From an uncultured Bacteroidota bacterium (GTDB taxonomy: Bacteria; Bacteroidota; Bacteroidia; Flavobacteriales; Flavobacteriaceae), in assembly GCA_902554655.1 (NCBI GenBank), contig CACDPE010000002.1, positions 62,001 to 126,000 on the forward strand: a stretch of 64,000 nt of DNA, read 5' to 3'. The notes beneath the pieces are model-generated. The model saw only the letters and a list, made by a program, of their open reading frames with translations, made no database searches and had not been told where the DNA came from. Numbering within the stretch: position 1 is the stretch's first letter; each line of letters starts with the position of its first letter. The position numbers and the translations under genes are program-made. Below, piece by piece: positions 33,676 through 42,426 of this stretch.

Positions 33676-33807
33676 TTACATTATTACAAATTCATAAAAA
33701 AGAACAGTATAGATAACTCCTTTAATAAATCCAATCCAAGACGATTTAATTGGATTTTTCCTAACCCACTCATATTTTTTGTTTAAATATCTTTTCATTA
33801 ATTGCAT
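33676..33807 (-). CDS. possible 43-residue small protein
   Basis: A minus-strand frame in the gap between two genes. It encodes a basic segment (LMKRYLNKKYEWVRKNPIKS) followed by a hydrophobic stretch (WIGFIKGVIYTVLFYEFVIM), a typical small inner-membrane protein layout. Starts at ATG 33807 or 33798 are possible. It would lie just upstream of the esterase gene, 10 bases away. Composition is protein-like, but there is no outside evidence. Confidence 0.45.
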   Translation of the reverse strand: MQLMKRYLNKKYEWVRKNPIKSSWIGFIKGVIYTVLFYEFVIM

Positions 33808-33839
33808 TATATTTAATAATAAATTTAAAATAAAAATTT

Positions 33840-34718
33840 GTGAGTCAAAGTATTATAAAAAAAGGTTGGTTTAGAGTTGTTATAATAATTCCAGCATTCT
33901 TTTTCTTTGCTGTGATTTTTCAGCTATTAGGCGTAGGCGCTTCGGCATTTTTATCAGGCTTAGGTCTTTTCGATTTTTCTGTTCAGGATTTAGATTCTTT
34001 TAGTAATCTCCCAGCCATGACGATTATACAATATTTTGACTTGATTGGGATATTTATTCTGTTGTGGCTATTCATGAAATATGTAGATAAAGAACCTTTT
34101 ATGAATATGGGTTTTGAAATTAAAGGTAAAAGAAATGATATCATATTAGGAATGACCTTAGGTTTGTTTATGATGGCAGTGGGTTATTTGGTTTTGATTT
34201 CTTTAGGAGAAATTCAATTTTTAAAAATTAACTATGACTTGTCAAGCATAATATGGTTGTTTATTTTATTTATTGGTGTGTCTATTTTGGAAGAAACTTT
34301 TGTTAGGGGATATGTTTTAAAAAATTTACTAAAATCCTTTAATCCAATTATATCATTAGTAATATCATCTGGTATTTTTTCATTATTACACTTTTTGAAC
34401 CCCAACGTTAATTATTTGGCTTTGACAGAACTTTTTATTGGAGGAATAGCTCTTGGTATTTCATATGTTTACACTAGAAATTTATGGTTCCCATTTGCCT
34501 TTCATTTAAGCTGGAATTTCTTTCAAGTTATTTTTGGTTTTAATGTCAGCGGTATGAATACTTATTCTCTGATTGAATTTGAAATTTCAGAACCAAATAA
34601 TTTAAATGGAGGTGACTTTGGTTTTGAGGGTTCCTACTTATCAATAATTTTCACTGTTATAATTATTTATTTTCTAAATAATTATTATAAAAAATTTAAA
34701 ATAAAAAACCCCGAATAA
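33840..34718 (+). CDS. CPBP family intramembrane glutamic endopeptidase
   Basis: A 292-residue multi-pass membrane protein starting at GTG. It has the CPBP/Abi (CaaX-like) motifs: EETFVRG with Glu151, Glu152 and Arg156; LLHFLN with His184; and FHLSWNF with His222 and Asn226, the residues that form the active site in the membrane. About 8 membrane segments are predicted. Members process prenylated proteins, bacteriocin-like peptides or have unknown substrates. It stands alone with a strong terminator after it, so no partner suggests a target. Confidence 0.85.
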   Translation: MSQSIIKKGWFRVVIIIPAFFFFAVIFQLLGVGASAFLSGLGLFDFSVQDLDSFSNLPAMTIIQYFDLIGIFILLWLFMKYVDKEPFMNMGFEIKGKRNDIILGMTLGLFMMAVGYLVLISLGEIQFLKINYDLSSIIWLFILFIGVSILEETFVRGYVLKNLLKSFNPIISLVISSGIFSLLHFLNPNVNYLALTELFIGGIALGISYVYTRNLWFPFAFHLSWNFFQVIFGFNVSGMNTYSLIEFEISEPNNLNGGDFGFEGSYLSIIFTVIIIYFLNNYYKKFKIKNPE

Positions 34719-34730
34719 TCGGGGCTTTTT
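34700..34730. terminator. bidirectional rho-independent terminator
   Basis: Stem CCCCGA (34709-34714) / TCGGGG (34719-34724) with a 4-base loop, an A run to the left and T run to the right. It serves the CPBP gene (its stop codon is in the loop) and the three-gene minus-strand operon that ends at 34739. Confidence 0.85.
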
Positions 34731-34738
34731 TAATGTAA

Positions 34739-35515
34739 CTAATTTTGAGCGAATTGAACAAATTTTAATTCAAGTTCATCACCAATAATTCTTTTTCTAC
34801 TGGCTGCACCATGCTTTCTCAACATTTGATCAGTGAATTCAGATGCTTCTGGATATGTCTGAAAATAATCATCAACAAGTGCAACATCCATCGTAAAGTG
34901 AGTTACGTCTTGATTTTCATTATTACTTCTATTAATTACTTTATTAAACTCCCACCAACCTAATTCTCCAGCTTCCATTCTTTTTTCATGCCATTTTTTA
35001 AAATACTTCATTTCGTAATTTTCATAGTCATCATTCAATGCTTGAAAACCATTAAAATAAACTTTAGTTTTACTACCCTGTGGAACTTTCCATTCAGTAT
35101 TATCTAATCTTTCAACCAAAAACCTACTTGTTTTTTTTCTAGTTCCTTCCCATTTTCCAAATTCCTTTTTGTACTTAGATTTTGATAATTTTCCTTTGTA
35201 AGCTTCTCTTCCTAGCTCTTCCCAGTTTACTTGTTTTTTTCTTTGATCTTCATCTTTATAAGCATTCATAACAATATAATCTGGTTTATTTGAATGAGAT
35301 TCATTTTCAGGATCTTTTATAACTTTCCAAACTACCCAGCCGTTTTGTAGATCTCTTGAAATAGCTTCTTTTTTAATTTCAGACCAAAATTTTTCAACTT
35401 CCATATATTGCTCTTCCATACCTTCATTAAGCCAAATTGCTTCATATGAAATTTGCGTTTGAGAAATAGAAAAATTTACAAATAGTAATAGTGATATTGA
35501 TAATAATTTTTTCAT
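34739..35515 (-). CDS. secreted duplicated alpha/beta-fold protein (third in operon)
   Basis: A 258-residue secreted protein (signal peptide, cleavage after FSISQ). The mature part splits into two halves: one starting YEAIWLNEGMEEQYMEVEKF and one with YFNGFQALNDDYENYEMKYF. Each has a strand-helix-strand pattern like ABM/NIPSNAP domains, and many Trp and Tyr residues. It resembles the two genes upstream in the operon and the gene at 22665 in size and plan. The function is unknown. It ends at a strong bidirectional terminator. Confidence 0.6.
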   Translation of the reverse strand: MKKLLSISLLLFVNFSISQTQISYEAIWLNEGMEEQYMEVEKFWSEIKKEAISRDLQNGWVVWKVIKDPENESHSNKPDYIVMNAYKDEDQRKKQVNWEELGREAYKGKLSKSKYKKEFGKWEGTRKKTSRFLVERLDNTEWKVPQGSKTKVYFNGFQALNDDYENYEMKYFKKWHEKRMEAGELGWWEFNKVINRSNNENQDVTHFTMDVALVDDYFQTYPEASEFTDQMLRKHGAASRKRIIGDELELKFVQFAQN

Positions 35516-35520
35516 AATAT

Positions 35521-36273
35521 TTAATTTAAAGCAGTACTTAGTTTTTCATTAAAATGATGTCTTTCGGTTGTTCTGCTGTACATTTCAAGAGCATCATTAT
35601 ATTCTTGAGCGTCTTTTCTGTATGCTTCCCATCCAAACATTTCATTATACAATTCTTCCATGTTTTTTTCAGTATCGGGGAATTCACCTCCTACACCATA
35701 CTCATTAAATCCATCACAAATTATGTATTCATTAGTATTTCCACCTGAAATAACTCTAAAAATTCCTGTAATTCCAGTGTAGTTATGTTTTTCATAAACC
35801 ATTTTAGCTCTTTGTAAAAAATGAACAACTGCTTGATCATGGCCAGGCTTTATGAAACGCCTTTGTACTAACATATATTTGAAAGTAGTTGTAGGAGTCC
35901 AGTTATGTGATATTCCAACAAGTCTTCTCCAGACTTTCCAGCCTGTTGATTCTTCAATAAATGGATCAACATTGTCTTTCCAATATTTTAACTCTTCAGA
36001 TCTATCTTCTTGAGAATTCATATAGCTCCAATCTTTCCATCCCACTACTCTTGAATACATACCCTGGTTTTCACCATCCATAATTTCAAAAGTAAACATG
36101 GCATTCTCAGCTGTTGAATTGTATTTTTTCATTTTTTTAGCCGCTGCCTGTATAAATTTATCTTCCATACCTTTTTTAGGTTTTAACTCATAGCTCATCC
36201 ATATTTCAGGGCCATTTTGTGCAGAAATTATCAATGTGAAAAGCATTGATATTATAAGTGTAATTTTTTTCAT
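35521..36273 (-). CDS. secreted duplicated alpha/beta-fold protein (second in operon)
   Basis: A 250-residue secreted protein (signal peptide, cleavage after IISAQ). Two halves are recognisable: residues about 22-110 (IWMSYELKPKKGMEDKFIQA) and about 130-240 (YMLVQRRFIKPGHDQAVVHF). Both fit a dimeric alpha/beta-barrel half-unit. It lies 5 bases from the next gene and 18 bases after the previous one. The function is unknown; the three-gene set is a local paralogue expansion. Confidence 0.6.
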   Translation of the reverse strand: MKKITLIISMLFTLIISAQNGPEIWMSYELKPKKGMEDKFIQAAAKKMKKYNSTAENAMFTFEIMDGENQGMYSRVVGWKDWSYMNSQEDRSEELKYWKDNVDPFIEESTGWKVWRRLVGISHNWTPTTTFKYMLVQRRFIKPGHDQAVVHFLQRAKMVYEKHNYTGITGIFRVISGGNTNEYIICDGFNEYGVGGEFPDTEKNMEELYNEMFGWEAYRKDAQEYNDALEMYSRTTERHHFNEKLSTALN

Positions 36274-36291
36274 AATATAAATTTAATTTGA

Positions 36292-37086
36292 TTAGTCCCA
36301 AGTAGAATCTAAATGCTCGTATATTGAGCTTGAAAAAGCTGAATTAAAGTCAGTTAAATCATTTTCTACAATATATTTTCTAAAATTTTGCCAATGAGGA
36401 TTTTCACTAATTCCACCATTTTCTTTATAAGATCTTCTATTTAAAATATCTTCTAAGGAATCATATCCATCAAATGAAATACCATTAGCTATGGTTGATT
36501 CTCCTTCAGAATAAGATCCAGATGTGACAAGAGTAGCAACAGCCCAGTTTGATCCTTTATTTTCTTCTAGTTGTGGTTTTACCACTAACTCCCCCCACGC
36601 TATATTATTTTTAATGAATTTTTCTTTGTCAGGATATGCAAATTTAAATTTATTAAATACAAAGTAATTTGATCTTTCATTATCAAACACAGCACCATTA
36701 ACTTGCCATAATTCATTGTCACTTAAAGATTTCCATTTCCATTTAGAAGAATCTGGTGCTTCAAGACCAAGCCTTTTTGCTTCATTAGGCCCCCATAAAC
36801 TACCTCCTTTCGCATATTGTTCAGGGCTGTTGTAGTGATGGAAAAATACAAATACATTTCTTTTTGAAAATGATCTAAACATTGCCCATCCAGCCCACTT
36901 ACCGTCTTCTACAGCTTGTTTTGATAGAGGTTTATAATATTCCTTATTGGCTTTGATAAATTCTCCAATATTTCCTTCAACTTCTAAGACATGCATTCTT
37001 ATTAAGTAAGGTGAAGGTGAGTCATCTTGAGCTCTAAGACTCAAAATAGGTATTGCTAAAAGCAACAAATAAATTATTTTTTTCAT
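36292..37086 (-). CDS. secreted duplicated alpha/beta-fold protein (first in operon)
   Basis: A 264-residue secreted protein (signal peptide, residues 1-19, cleavage after SLRAQ). The first half (YLIRMHVLEVEGNIGEFIKA, from about residue 27) and the second (YFVFNKFKFAYPDKEKFIKN, from about 140) again suggest an internal duplication. It is first in the three-gene operon, which runs from 37086 down to the terminator at 34709. Upstream is a 162-base divergent intergenic region shared with the gene at 37249; I see no clear promoter there. The function is unknown. Confidence 0.6.
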   Translation of the reverse strand: MKKIIYLLLLAIPILSLRAQDDSPSPYLIRMHVLEVEGNIGEFIKANKEYYKPLSKQAVEDGKWAGWAMFRSFSKRNVFVFFHHYNSPEQYAKGGSLWGPNEAKRLGLEAPDSSKWKWKSLSDNELWQVNGAVFDNERSNYFVFNKFKFAYPDKEKFIKNNIAWGELVVKPQLEENKGSNWAVATLVTSGSYSEGESTIANGISFDGYDSLEDILNRRSYKENGGISENPHWQNFRKYIVENDLTDFNSAFSSSIYEHLDSTWD

Positions 37087-37248
37087 GTCAATTATTTTAA
37101 AAAAAGCTATAAATAATTATCGATTATTTCTAGTTTTTCAAATTAATATATTGTTAAATTATATTATTCATAATTTGATTATTATTTATTATGAATTTTA
37201 CATTTTAATTAAGAAATTATTATAAAATCAGTATTGTAAATTTATCAT

Positions 37249-37587
37249 ATGTCAGATTCCTTAACCGAAATTATTAACAGGGAACTTAAAAAATTTTATT
37301 TTAAGAATTTTAGACGGAGAGGTAAAAGTTTAAAAACACTAGAACTAATTAAAGAATGTTATTTTGATCAATTTAATTTTTTCATAGATGAAATTGATAA
37401 AATTTTTATTCAAAGTAGAGATATGAAAAGTGAAAAAATAATTGAAAGCTTATTGAATTTTAAAAAGAACGAGGGATGTAATAAAATTATCATGAAAGCA
37501 TTAATAGATGAATTGTCAAACTTTAACAGCGCATTTAAATTGAATTTAGTAGATCATAAATATCTGTTTGAATTTGATGAAGATTAA
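37249..37587 (+). CDS. small soluble protein of unknown function
   Basis: A 112-residue, largely helical, charged protein with no signal peptide or membrane segment. It starts 16 bases upstream of an ABC exporter permease gene and may share its transcript. No domain was recognised. The N-terminal part is strongly basic (KFYFKNFRRRGKSLKT) and the C-terminus acidic (FEFDED), compatible with a small regulatory or adaptor protein, but this is not established. Confidence 0.55.
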   Translation: MSDSLTEIINRELKKFYFKNFRRRGKSLKTLELIKECYFDQFNFFIDEIDKIFIQSRDMKSEKIIESLLNFKKNEGCNKIIMKALIDELSNFNSAFKLNLVDHKYLFEFDED

Positions 37588-37602
37588 ACCTAGCTTTGTA
37601 GA

Positions 37603-39096
37603 ATGTTTCAATTAATATCCTTACAGTGGAAATCTTTTTTTAGATCAGCATCTTTAGCAGGAAATATTGTCTCTAAAATAATGATGTTCTTTTGGATTTT
37701 TTGGTCTATTCTTATGAGTCTTTCATTAGGTGTAATTCACGGTACTGGCACAAGTATTTTAAATCCTGAAGGAGAAAAAATAAGCGATCCATTTTCTTGG
37801 TTAAATAAAGAGATGATTTATATTATTGGGTATATGATGATTGCAAGATATTTATTTCAAAAGATTCCAATTTTAAATATTCGATCACTTCTTTTAACAC
37901 CATTAAAGAAATCTAAAATTATTCGTTATGCTATGCATCAAACAATTTTTTCGATTTTTAATTTGATAGCTTTTTTCTATTTAATCCCATTTTCAATTAT
38001 GTTGAATTTAGATCCAGATACTGGGTATTTTAATAGTTCAAATCTTCTAATGTGGAATTTGTCAATTATATTGATAGTTTATTTCACCAACTTTTTAAAT
38101 ATTTTACTAAACAAAAAGGATAAACTAGTAATTATATTTGGTGTAGTTCTCACTTTAATTAAAATTCTTGAATACAACAATTTATTGGATATATCTTTGT
38201 ATACAGAATCTGTTTTCTATTCACTGTATGATACTCCAACACTGGTCATTACACCATTAGCTTTACTTATATATATTTATTATTATGTTTTTAATTTTTA
38301 TAGAAAAAACTTATCTATTGATACTGGTTTGAATATGAAGGTTAAAGATGCAAAAATGACTAATTATCAATGGCTTGATAGGTTTGGAACTGCTGCAATT
38401 TTTTTAAAGAATGATTTGAGACTAATTACAAGAGCAAAAAGAGCAAGATCAACAACAATTATGGGAATATTGTTTGTTTTTTATGGCTTTATATTCATGG
38501 CTTTTGATGATTTATATGGTGAAACTATGGAGTTCTTTGGTTTATTTTTTTCAACAGCAGGCTTCATGTTTACTTTTTGCGGTATGGTACCAAGCTGGGA
38601 TAGCAAACATTATCCTTTAATGATGTGTCAAAATATTACATATTTAGATTACATTAAATCAAAGTGGTATCTAGGTTTTGTTGGCACTATTTTTACTACA
38701 ATATTATCTTTATTCATTTATTCTTATTTTGGATTTTATTATGTTGTTGTTATAGTATGCGCAGGACTATACAATCTTGGAGTTAATTCATATACTACAC
38801 TCTGGTCTGGAGCTTTTAATAGAACTGCTATCGATTTAGATTCAAATAAAAACGCCTTTGGTGATAAAAAATCATTTAATTCTAAAACATTATTATTGGT
38901 CATTCCTCAGCTAATTTTACCATGGGTAGTCTTTTATTTTGTTTCAGATAGCTATGATAAATTTATTGGTGCATATGCTGTTGGAATTATTGGAATATTT
39001 GGAATTTTTCTAAGGAATATGATTTTCAAAATAATTCTTAAAACATATAAATCACAAAAATACTCTACAATTTCAGCCTACAAACAAACAAACTAA
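37603..39096 (+). CDS. DUF5687 family ABC exporter permease
   Basis: A 497-residue membrane protein with about 12 hydrophobic helices. It matches DUF5687, the permease type that goes with the ATP-binding protein next to it in Flavobacteriaceae. Marks include the N-terminal amphipathic start (FQLISLQWKSFFRSASLAGN) and the central KNDLRLITRAKRARSTTIMG (about residue 270). The ATPase gene begins 2 bases after its stop. Substrate unknown. The pair probably exports a lipid, peptide or drug. Confidence 0.85.
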   Translation: MFQLISLQWKSFFRSASLAGNIVSKIMMFFWIFWSILMSLSLGVIHGTGTSILNPEGEKISDPFSWLNKEMIYIIGYMMIARYLFQKIPILNIRSLLLTPLKKSKIIRYAMHQTIFSIFNLIAFFYLIPFSIMLNLDPDTGYFNSSNLLMWNLSIILIVYFTNFLNILLNKKDKLVIIFGVVLTLIKILEYNNLLDISLYTESVFYSLYDTPTLVITPLALLIYIYYYVFNFYRKNLSIDTGLNMKVKDAKMTNYQWLDRFGTAAIFLKNDLRLITRAKRARSTTIMGILFVFYGFIFMAFDDLYGETMEFFGLFFSTAGFMFTFCGMVPSWDSKHYPLMMCQNITYLDYIKSKWYLGFVGTIFTTILSLFIYSYFGFYYVVVIVCAGLYNLGVNSYTTLWSGAFNRTAIDLDSNKNAFGDKKSFNSKTLLLVIPQLILPWVVFYFVSDSYDKFIGAYAVGIIGIFGIFLRNMIFKIILKTYKSQKYSTISAYKQTN

Positions 39097-39098
39097 TT

Positions 39099-39797
39099 AT
39101 GATTACATTCAAAAATTTAAAAAAATCTTATTCAAAAAATATCGTTTTAGATATAGATTTATTAGAAATTCCTAAAGGTCAAGCATTTGGTTTGGTTGGG
39201 AATAATGGAGCTGGTAAAACAACTTTGTTTAGTTGTCTATTAGATTTAATTAAACCTACAAAAGGAGAGGTTGTAAATAATGAAATTGAAGTTAGAAAAA
39301 GTGAGGACTGGAAAAAGTTCTCATCGGCTTATCTTGACGAATCATTTTTGATTGGGTACCTCATGCCAGAGGAGTATTTTTATTTCATTGCAGAGTTAAG
39401 AGGTGTTCGCAAAACTGAATTAGATAATTTTCTTAATCAATTTGAGGATCTTTTTAATGGTGAAATATTAGGTGGGAAAAAGTATATAAGAGATCTTTCT
39501 AAAGGAAATCAAAAAAAAGTAGGTATAGTTGCTGCACTTATTGGGTCCCCCTCTGTTGTTATTCTAGATGAGCCATTTGCTAATTTGGATCCAACAACTC
39601 AAATAAGGCTCAAAAAAATAATTAAAAAGTTGTCTGCTGAAAAAGAAGTTACTGTTTTAATTTCTAGCCATGATCTACAGGATGTGACTGAAGTTTCTGA
39701 AAGAATTGTTTTATTGGAAAAAGGAAAAATAGTTAAAGACATTAAAACAAGTAAAAAAACTTTGAAGGAACTTGAATCTTATTTTAATAAGGAATAA
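39099..39797 (+). CDS. ABC transporter ATP-binding protein
   Basis: A 232-residue ATPase with Walker A GNNGAGKTT (about residue 34), signature LSKGNQKKVG (about 132) and Walker B VVILDEPFANLDP (about 152), followed by the switch His in ISSHDLQDVTE (about 188). The LSKGNQ form of the signature is usual for ABC-2-type exporters rather than importers. It is paired with the DUF5687 permease directly upstream. Confidence 0.93.
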   Translation: MITFKNLKKSYSKNIVLDIDLLEIPKGQAFGLVGNNGAGKTTLFSCLLDLIKPTKGEVVNNEIEVRKSEDWKKFSSAYLDESFLIGYLMPEEYFYFIAELRGVRKTELDNFLNQFEDLFNGEILGGKKYIRDLSKGNQKKVGIVAALIGSPSVVILDEPFANLDPTTQIRLKKIIKKLSAEKEVTVLISSHDLQDVTEVSERIVLLEKGKIVKDIKTSKKTLKELESYFNKE

Positions 39798-39903
39798 GAT
39801 TTTCTTAATCTATTCATAAATAACTTCAAAAACTAATTGTAAGAAGTCACATCTTTATTTTTTGGTAAGATTTTTGGAGATACAATTCAAAAAATATGAA
39901 ATT

Positions 39904-40485
39904 ATGGACAAAATAATACTAACTTTTACATTGTTAATTTCTTTCTTTCTTAATTCCCAAGTGCAAATTAATGTGAATAAAAGTAATATTAAGTGGACAG
40001 GTAAAGAATTGACTACTAAAGAGCATTATGGAGCATTAAAGTTTTCTAAAGCCAATCTTGAATACGAAGATGAAAAACTAGTTGGAGGTGAATTTGTTGT
40101 TGACATGACAACTCTTGATGTACAAGATTTATCAGGTAGAGGAAAAGAACGATTGGAAGGGCATTTAAGATCAGATGATTTTTTTTCAGTTGATAAACAT
40201 AATAATGCCTACTTAAAAATTACTGAGGTTATCCCAGCTGAATTTTCAAGAATCACCCTTAATGAAAAATCTTATGAATTGGTTGGCGATTTAACAATTA
40301 AGGATATTACTCATCCAATAACATTTACATTAAAACCAGAAGATAATCAGTCTTACAAAGCTGAGTTAACATTTGATAGATCCAAATATGATGTCAGATT
40401 TAGATCTGGTTCATTTTTTGAAAATCTTGGAGATAAACTAATTTTGGATGATATAAAGCTGGAAGTTACACTTGTAAAAAACTAA
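39904..40485 (+). CDS. YceI family periplasmic lipid-binding-like protein
   Basis: A 193-residue secreted protein with a signal peptide (cleavage after LNSQ). The YceI beta-barrel domain shows NKSNIKWTGKELTTKEHYGA (about residue 26), a middle SDDFFSVDKHNNAYLKI (about 98) and the end strand DDIKLEVTLVKN. The family binds polyisoprenoid-like lipids. An in-frame ATG at 39862 would put 14 residues before the signal peptide, so the ATG at 39904 is preferred. It leads a four-gene redox-linked operon. Confidence 0.88.
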   Translation: MDKIILTFTLLISFFLNSQVQINVNKSNIKWTGKELTTKEHYGALKFSKANLEYEDEKLVGGEFVVDMTTLDVQDLSGRGKERLEGHLRSDDFFSVDKHNNAYLKITEVIPAEFSRITLNEKSYELVGDLTIKDITHPITFTLKPEDNQSYKAELTFDRSKYDVRFRSGSFFENLGDKLILDDIKLEVTLVKN

Positions 40486-40487
40486 AA

Positions 40488-40574
40488 ATGATTATAAAAG
40501 ATAAACCAATGTGTGGGTGTGGAAATACATCAAATCCGAATGGATATTGTGATGGTTCACATAATAAAAGATAA
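40488..40574 (+). CDS. 28-residue CDGSH-type iron-sulfur protein
   Basis: A complete ATG-to-stop frame of 28 residues squeezed between the YceI gene (2 bases before) and the FMN reductase gene (no gap). It carries CGCGNTSNPNGYCDGSH, the CDGSH cluster-binding signature, with 9 residues between CxC and CDGSH where mitoNEET has 8. Such a motif holds a 2Fe-2S cluster through three Cys and one His. The protein has almost no sequence outside the motif, so it may be a minimal electron-transfer or cluster-transfer unit, perhaps dimerising. Motif and position make a coding role very likely. Confidence 0.8.
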   Translation: MIIKDKPMCGCGNTSNPNGYCDGSHNKR

Positions 40575-41120
40575 ATGAAAAAAATTGTTGCAATTGGAGC
40601 TAGTTCTTCAATTAAGTCAATAAATAAAGAATTAGCAAATTATGCTGCATCTCAGGTCCCTAATTCAATTACTATTAATGTAAACTTAATTGACTTTGAA
40701 ATGCCAATATACAGTATAGATAAGGAAAAAGAGTATGGAATTCCAAAACTTGCATACAAGTTTAAAGAAATATTAAAAAATTCAGATGGCATTGTGATTT
40801 CCTTTGCTGAGCATAATGGAGTATATACTGCAGCATTTAAAAATATTTTTGATTGGATTTCAAGAGTTGAAAAAGTTGTCTGGTATAATAAACCTATGTT
40901 TCTATTATCAACATCTACGGGAAAAAATGGTGCTAAATTAGTCTTAGAAATAGCTCATTCGAGAATTTCTAGAGGAAATCCATTTACAATTCCTACTTTT
41001 TCATTACCTGAGTTTAATCATAATTTTGAGTTTGATAAGGGAATCATTAATAAAGAACTGAACGAAAATTTTAGAAATTCATTATCAACCTTCATTTTTA
41101 ATATAAGTAATGGCAATTAA
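40575..41120 (+). CDS. NADPH-dependent FMN reductase family protein
   Basis: A 181-residue flavodoxin-like protein. The FMN-binding loop lies near the N-terminus (IVAIGASSSIKSINKELANY), the mid segment DGIVISFAEHNGVYTAAFKN (about 75) holds the flavin contact, and PMFLLSTSTGKNGA (about 110) is typical of NAD(P)H:quinone/FMN reductases. It starts on the base after the CDGSH gene and overlaps the pirin gene by 11 bases, so the flavoprotein, the Fe-S protein and pirin are co-translated. Reduction of quinones or Fe-S partners is plausible. Confidence 0.85.
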   Translation: MKKIVAIGASSSIKSINKELANYAASQVPNSITINVNLIDFEMPIYSIDKEKEYGIPKLAYKFKEILKNSDGIVISFAEHNGVYTAAFKNIFDWISRVEKVVWYNKPMFLLSTSTGKNGAKLVLEIAHSRISRGNPFTIPTFSLPEFNHNFEFDKGIINKELNENFRNSLSTFIFNISNGN

Positions 41121-41859
41121 TATTTTTAAAAAAGAAGATCAAGTTGATGGTAATTTTAATTCTGGAGAAATTTTAGAGAAAAAACCTATTGGATTTCCTC
41201 AAGATAATGGTATTCTTAAACCATATTCAAATATATTTTATTGGGCTCACGCATGGACTCCAAAAAATAAAAGTACAATTGGTTTACATCCCCATCAGGG
41301 ATTTGAAATTTGTAGTTTTGTATTAAAGGGAAATATTAATCACTTTGATACTAAACAAAATAAATGGATACCACTAAGTGAAGGGGATGTTCAAATTATT
41401 AGATCTGGTAATGGAATATCTCATGCTGAAGAAATTGATAAAGAATCAGAGATTTTCCAAATATGGTTTGATCCTGATCTATCAAATTCTCTAAAAAAAG
41501 AAGCAACATATGATGATTATTCATCAAAAGAATTTAAGGTTCTTAATTCTGATAATAAATTAAAAAAAATAATCAAAGGTGATGGTTCACCAATGAAAAT
41601 GGATAGTGAAGGAATTTTTATCAATGAATATTTATTCAGATCAGGGAATCATTTATTGGAAATCAATCAAGGTTTTATACATTCTTATTTTATTCTAAAT
41701 GGTGAATTAGAATATGAAAAAAATATTTTACAAAAAGGAACTTTCTTCACTGTAAAAAAACAAAACAATTTTGAGTTCCAATCATTAAATAAAGCAAGAA
41801 TTTTTGAAATAATTTCTCCTCTATATCCAAAATATAAAACCTATTTTATGTCGAATTAA
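41110..41859 (+). CDS. pirin family protein (bicupin)
   Basis: A 249-residue double-cupin protein. The N-terminal cupin holds the metal-binding signature HPHQGFEICSFVL (about residues 58-70) and the later SHAEE His (about 104). The C-terminal cupin is degenerate, as usual for pirins. Pirins bind iron; some have quercetinase activity and others act in redox signalling. It overlaps the FMN reductase by 11 bases. A shared role in redox sensing or oxidative stress is inferred. Confidence 0.87.
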   Translation: MAINIFKKEDQVDGNFNSGEILEKKPIGFPQDNGILKPYSNIFYWAHAWTPKNKSTIGLHPHQGFEICSFVLKGNINHFDTKQNKWIPLSEGDVQIIRSGNGISHAEEIDKESEIFQIWFDPDLSNSLKKEATYDDYSSKEFKVLNSDNKLKKIIKGDGSPMKMDSEGIFINEYLFRSGNHLLEINQGFIHSYFILNGELEYEKNILQKGTFFTVKKQNNFEFQSLNKARIFEIISPLYPKYKTYFMSN

Positions 41860-41871
41860 TTTTTATATGTT

Positions 41872-42426
41872 ATGAAAAATATCCTCTTAATTTTAATGTA
41901 TATTACTCTTTTTTCGTGTGAATCTAAAAATGAAGTAAATGATTTAAATGAATCAATTGAGCTTCCTGCACTAAGGGTTAATAATTCATTTAGTCAACCT
42001 TACAGAATATTAAGAACTACTATTTCTGAAGCAAATCATTTTGATCAAAAATATGGAAATACTGATCTAACATTAGGTTATGTTTTGAGATACTATTTTT
42101 ATACAGCTATAGATTTGGACAATGATAAGTCAGAGTTAATTAGTATGGATAAAAGTTCTTTTAAATTAAGTAGTACCGAAAACCCTAAGGAATTAGTAAT
42201 TGAGACTATTAATGAAATTAGAAAAATGACCTTTGGCTTTTCTGAATTTAAATCATTTATTGAAAAATATTTTTCTCAATGTGTAGATATATCAAAAATT
42301 GTAAATGATTGTATTGCTATAGAAATATATGACCCTGTTTGTGGATGTAATGGATTTACTTATCCAAATTCAGCTTATGCTTTATGCCATGGAGTTAGTG
42401 ATTACAAAAAAGGACCCTGTAATTAA
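41872..42426 (+). CDS. lipoprotein with a C-terminal Kazal-like domain
   Basis: A 184-residue lipoprotein (LFSC lipobox, Cys16). The first part is helical and not recognised. The last 45 residues are a Kazal-type serine protease inhibitor-like domain: CIAIEIYDPVCGCNGFTYPN, then GVSDYKKGPCN. In standard Kazal domains an NxCxA segment follows the TY motif; here it reads NSAYALC, so one Cys is shifted by four positions and disulfide pairing may differ. It could protect surface proteins from proteases, but inhibition is not shown. It ends 4 bases into the convergent gene. Confidence 0.7.
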   Translation: MKNILLILMYITLFSCESKNEVNDLNESIELPALRVNNSFSQPYRILRTTISEANHFDQKYGNTDLTLGYVLRYYFYTAIDLDNDKSELISMDKSSFKLSSTENPKELVIETINEIRKMTFGFSEFKSFIEKYFSQCVDISKIVNDCIAIEIYDPVCGCNGFTYPNSAYALCHGVSDYKKGPCN

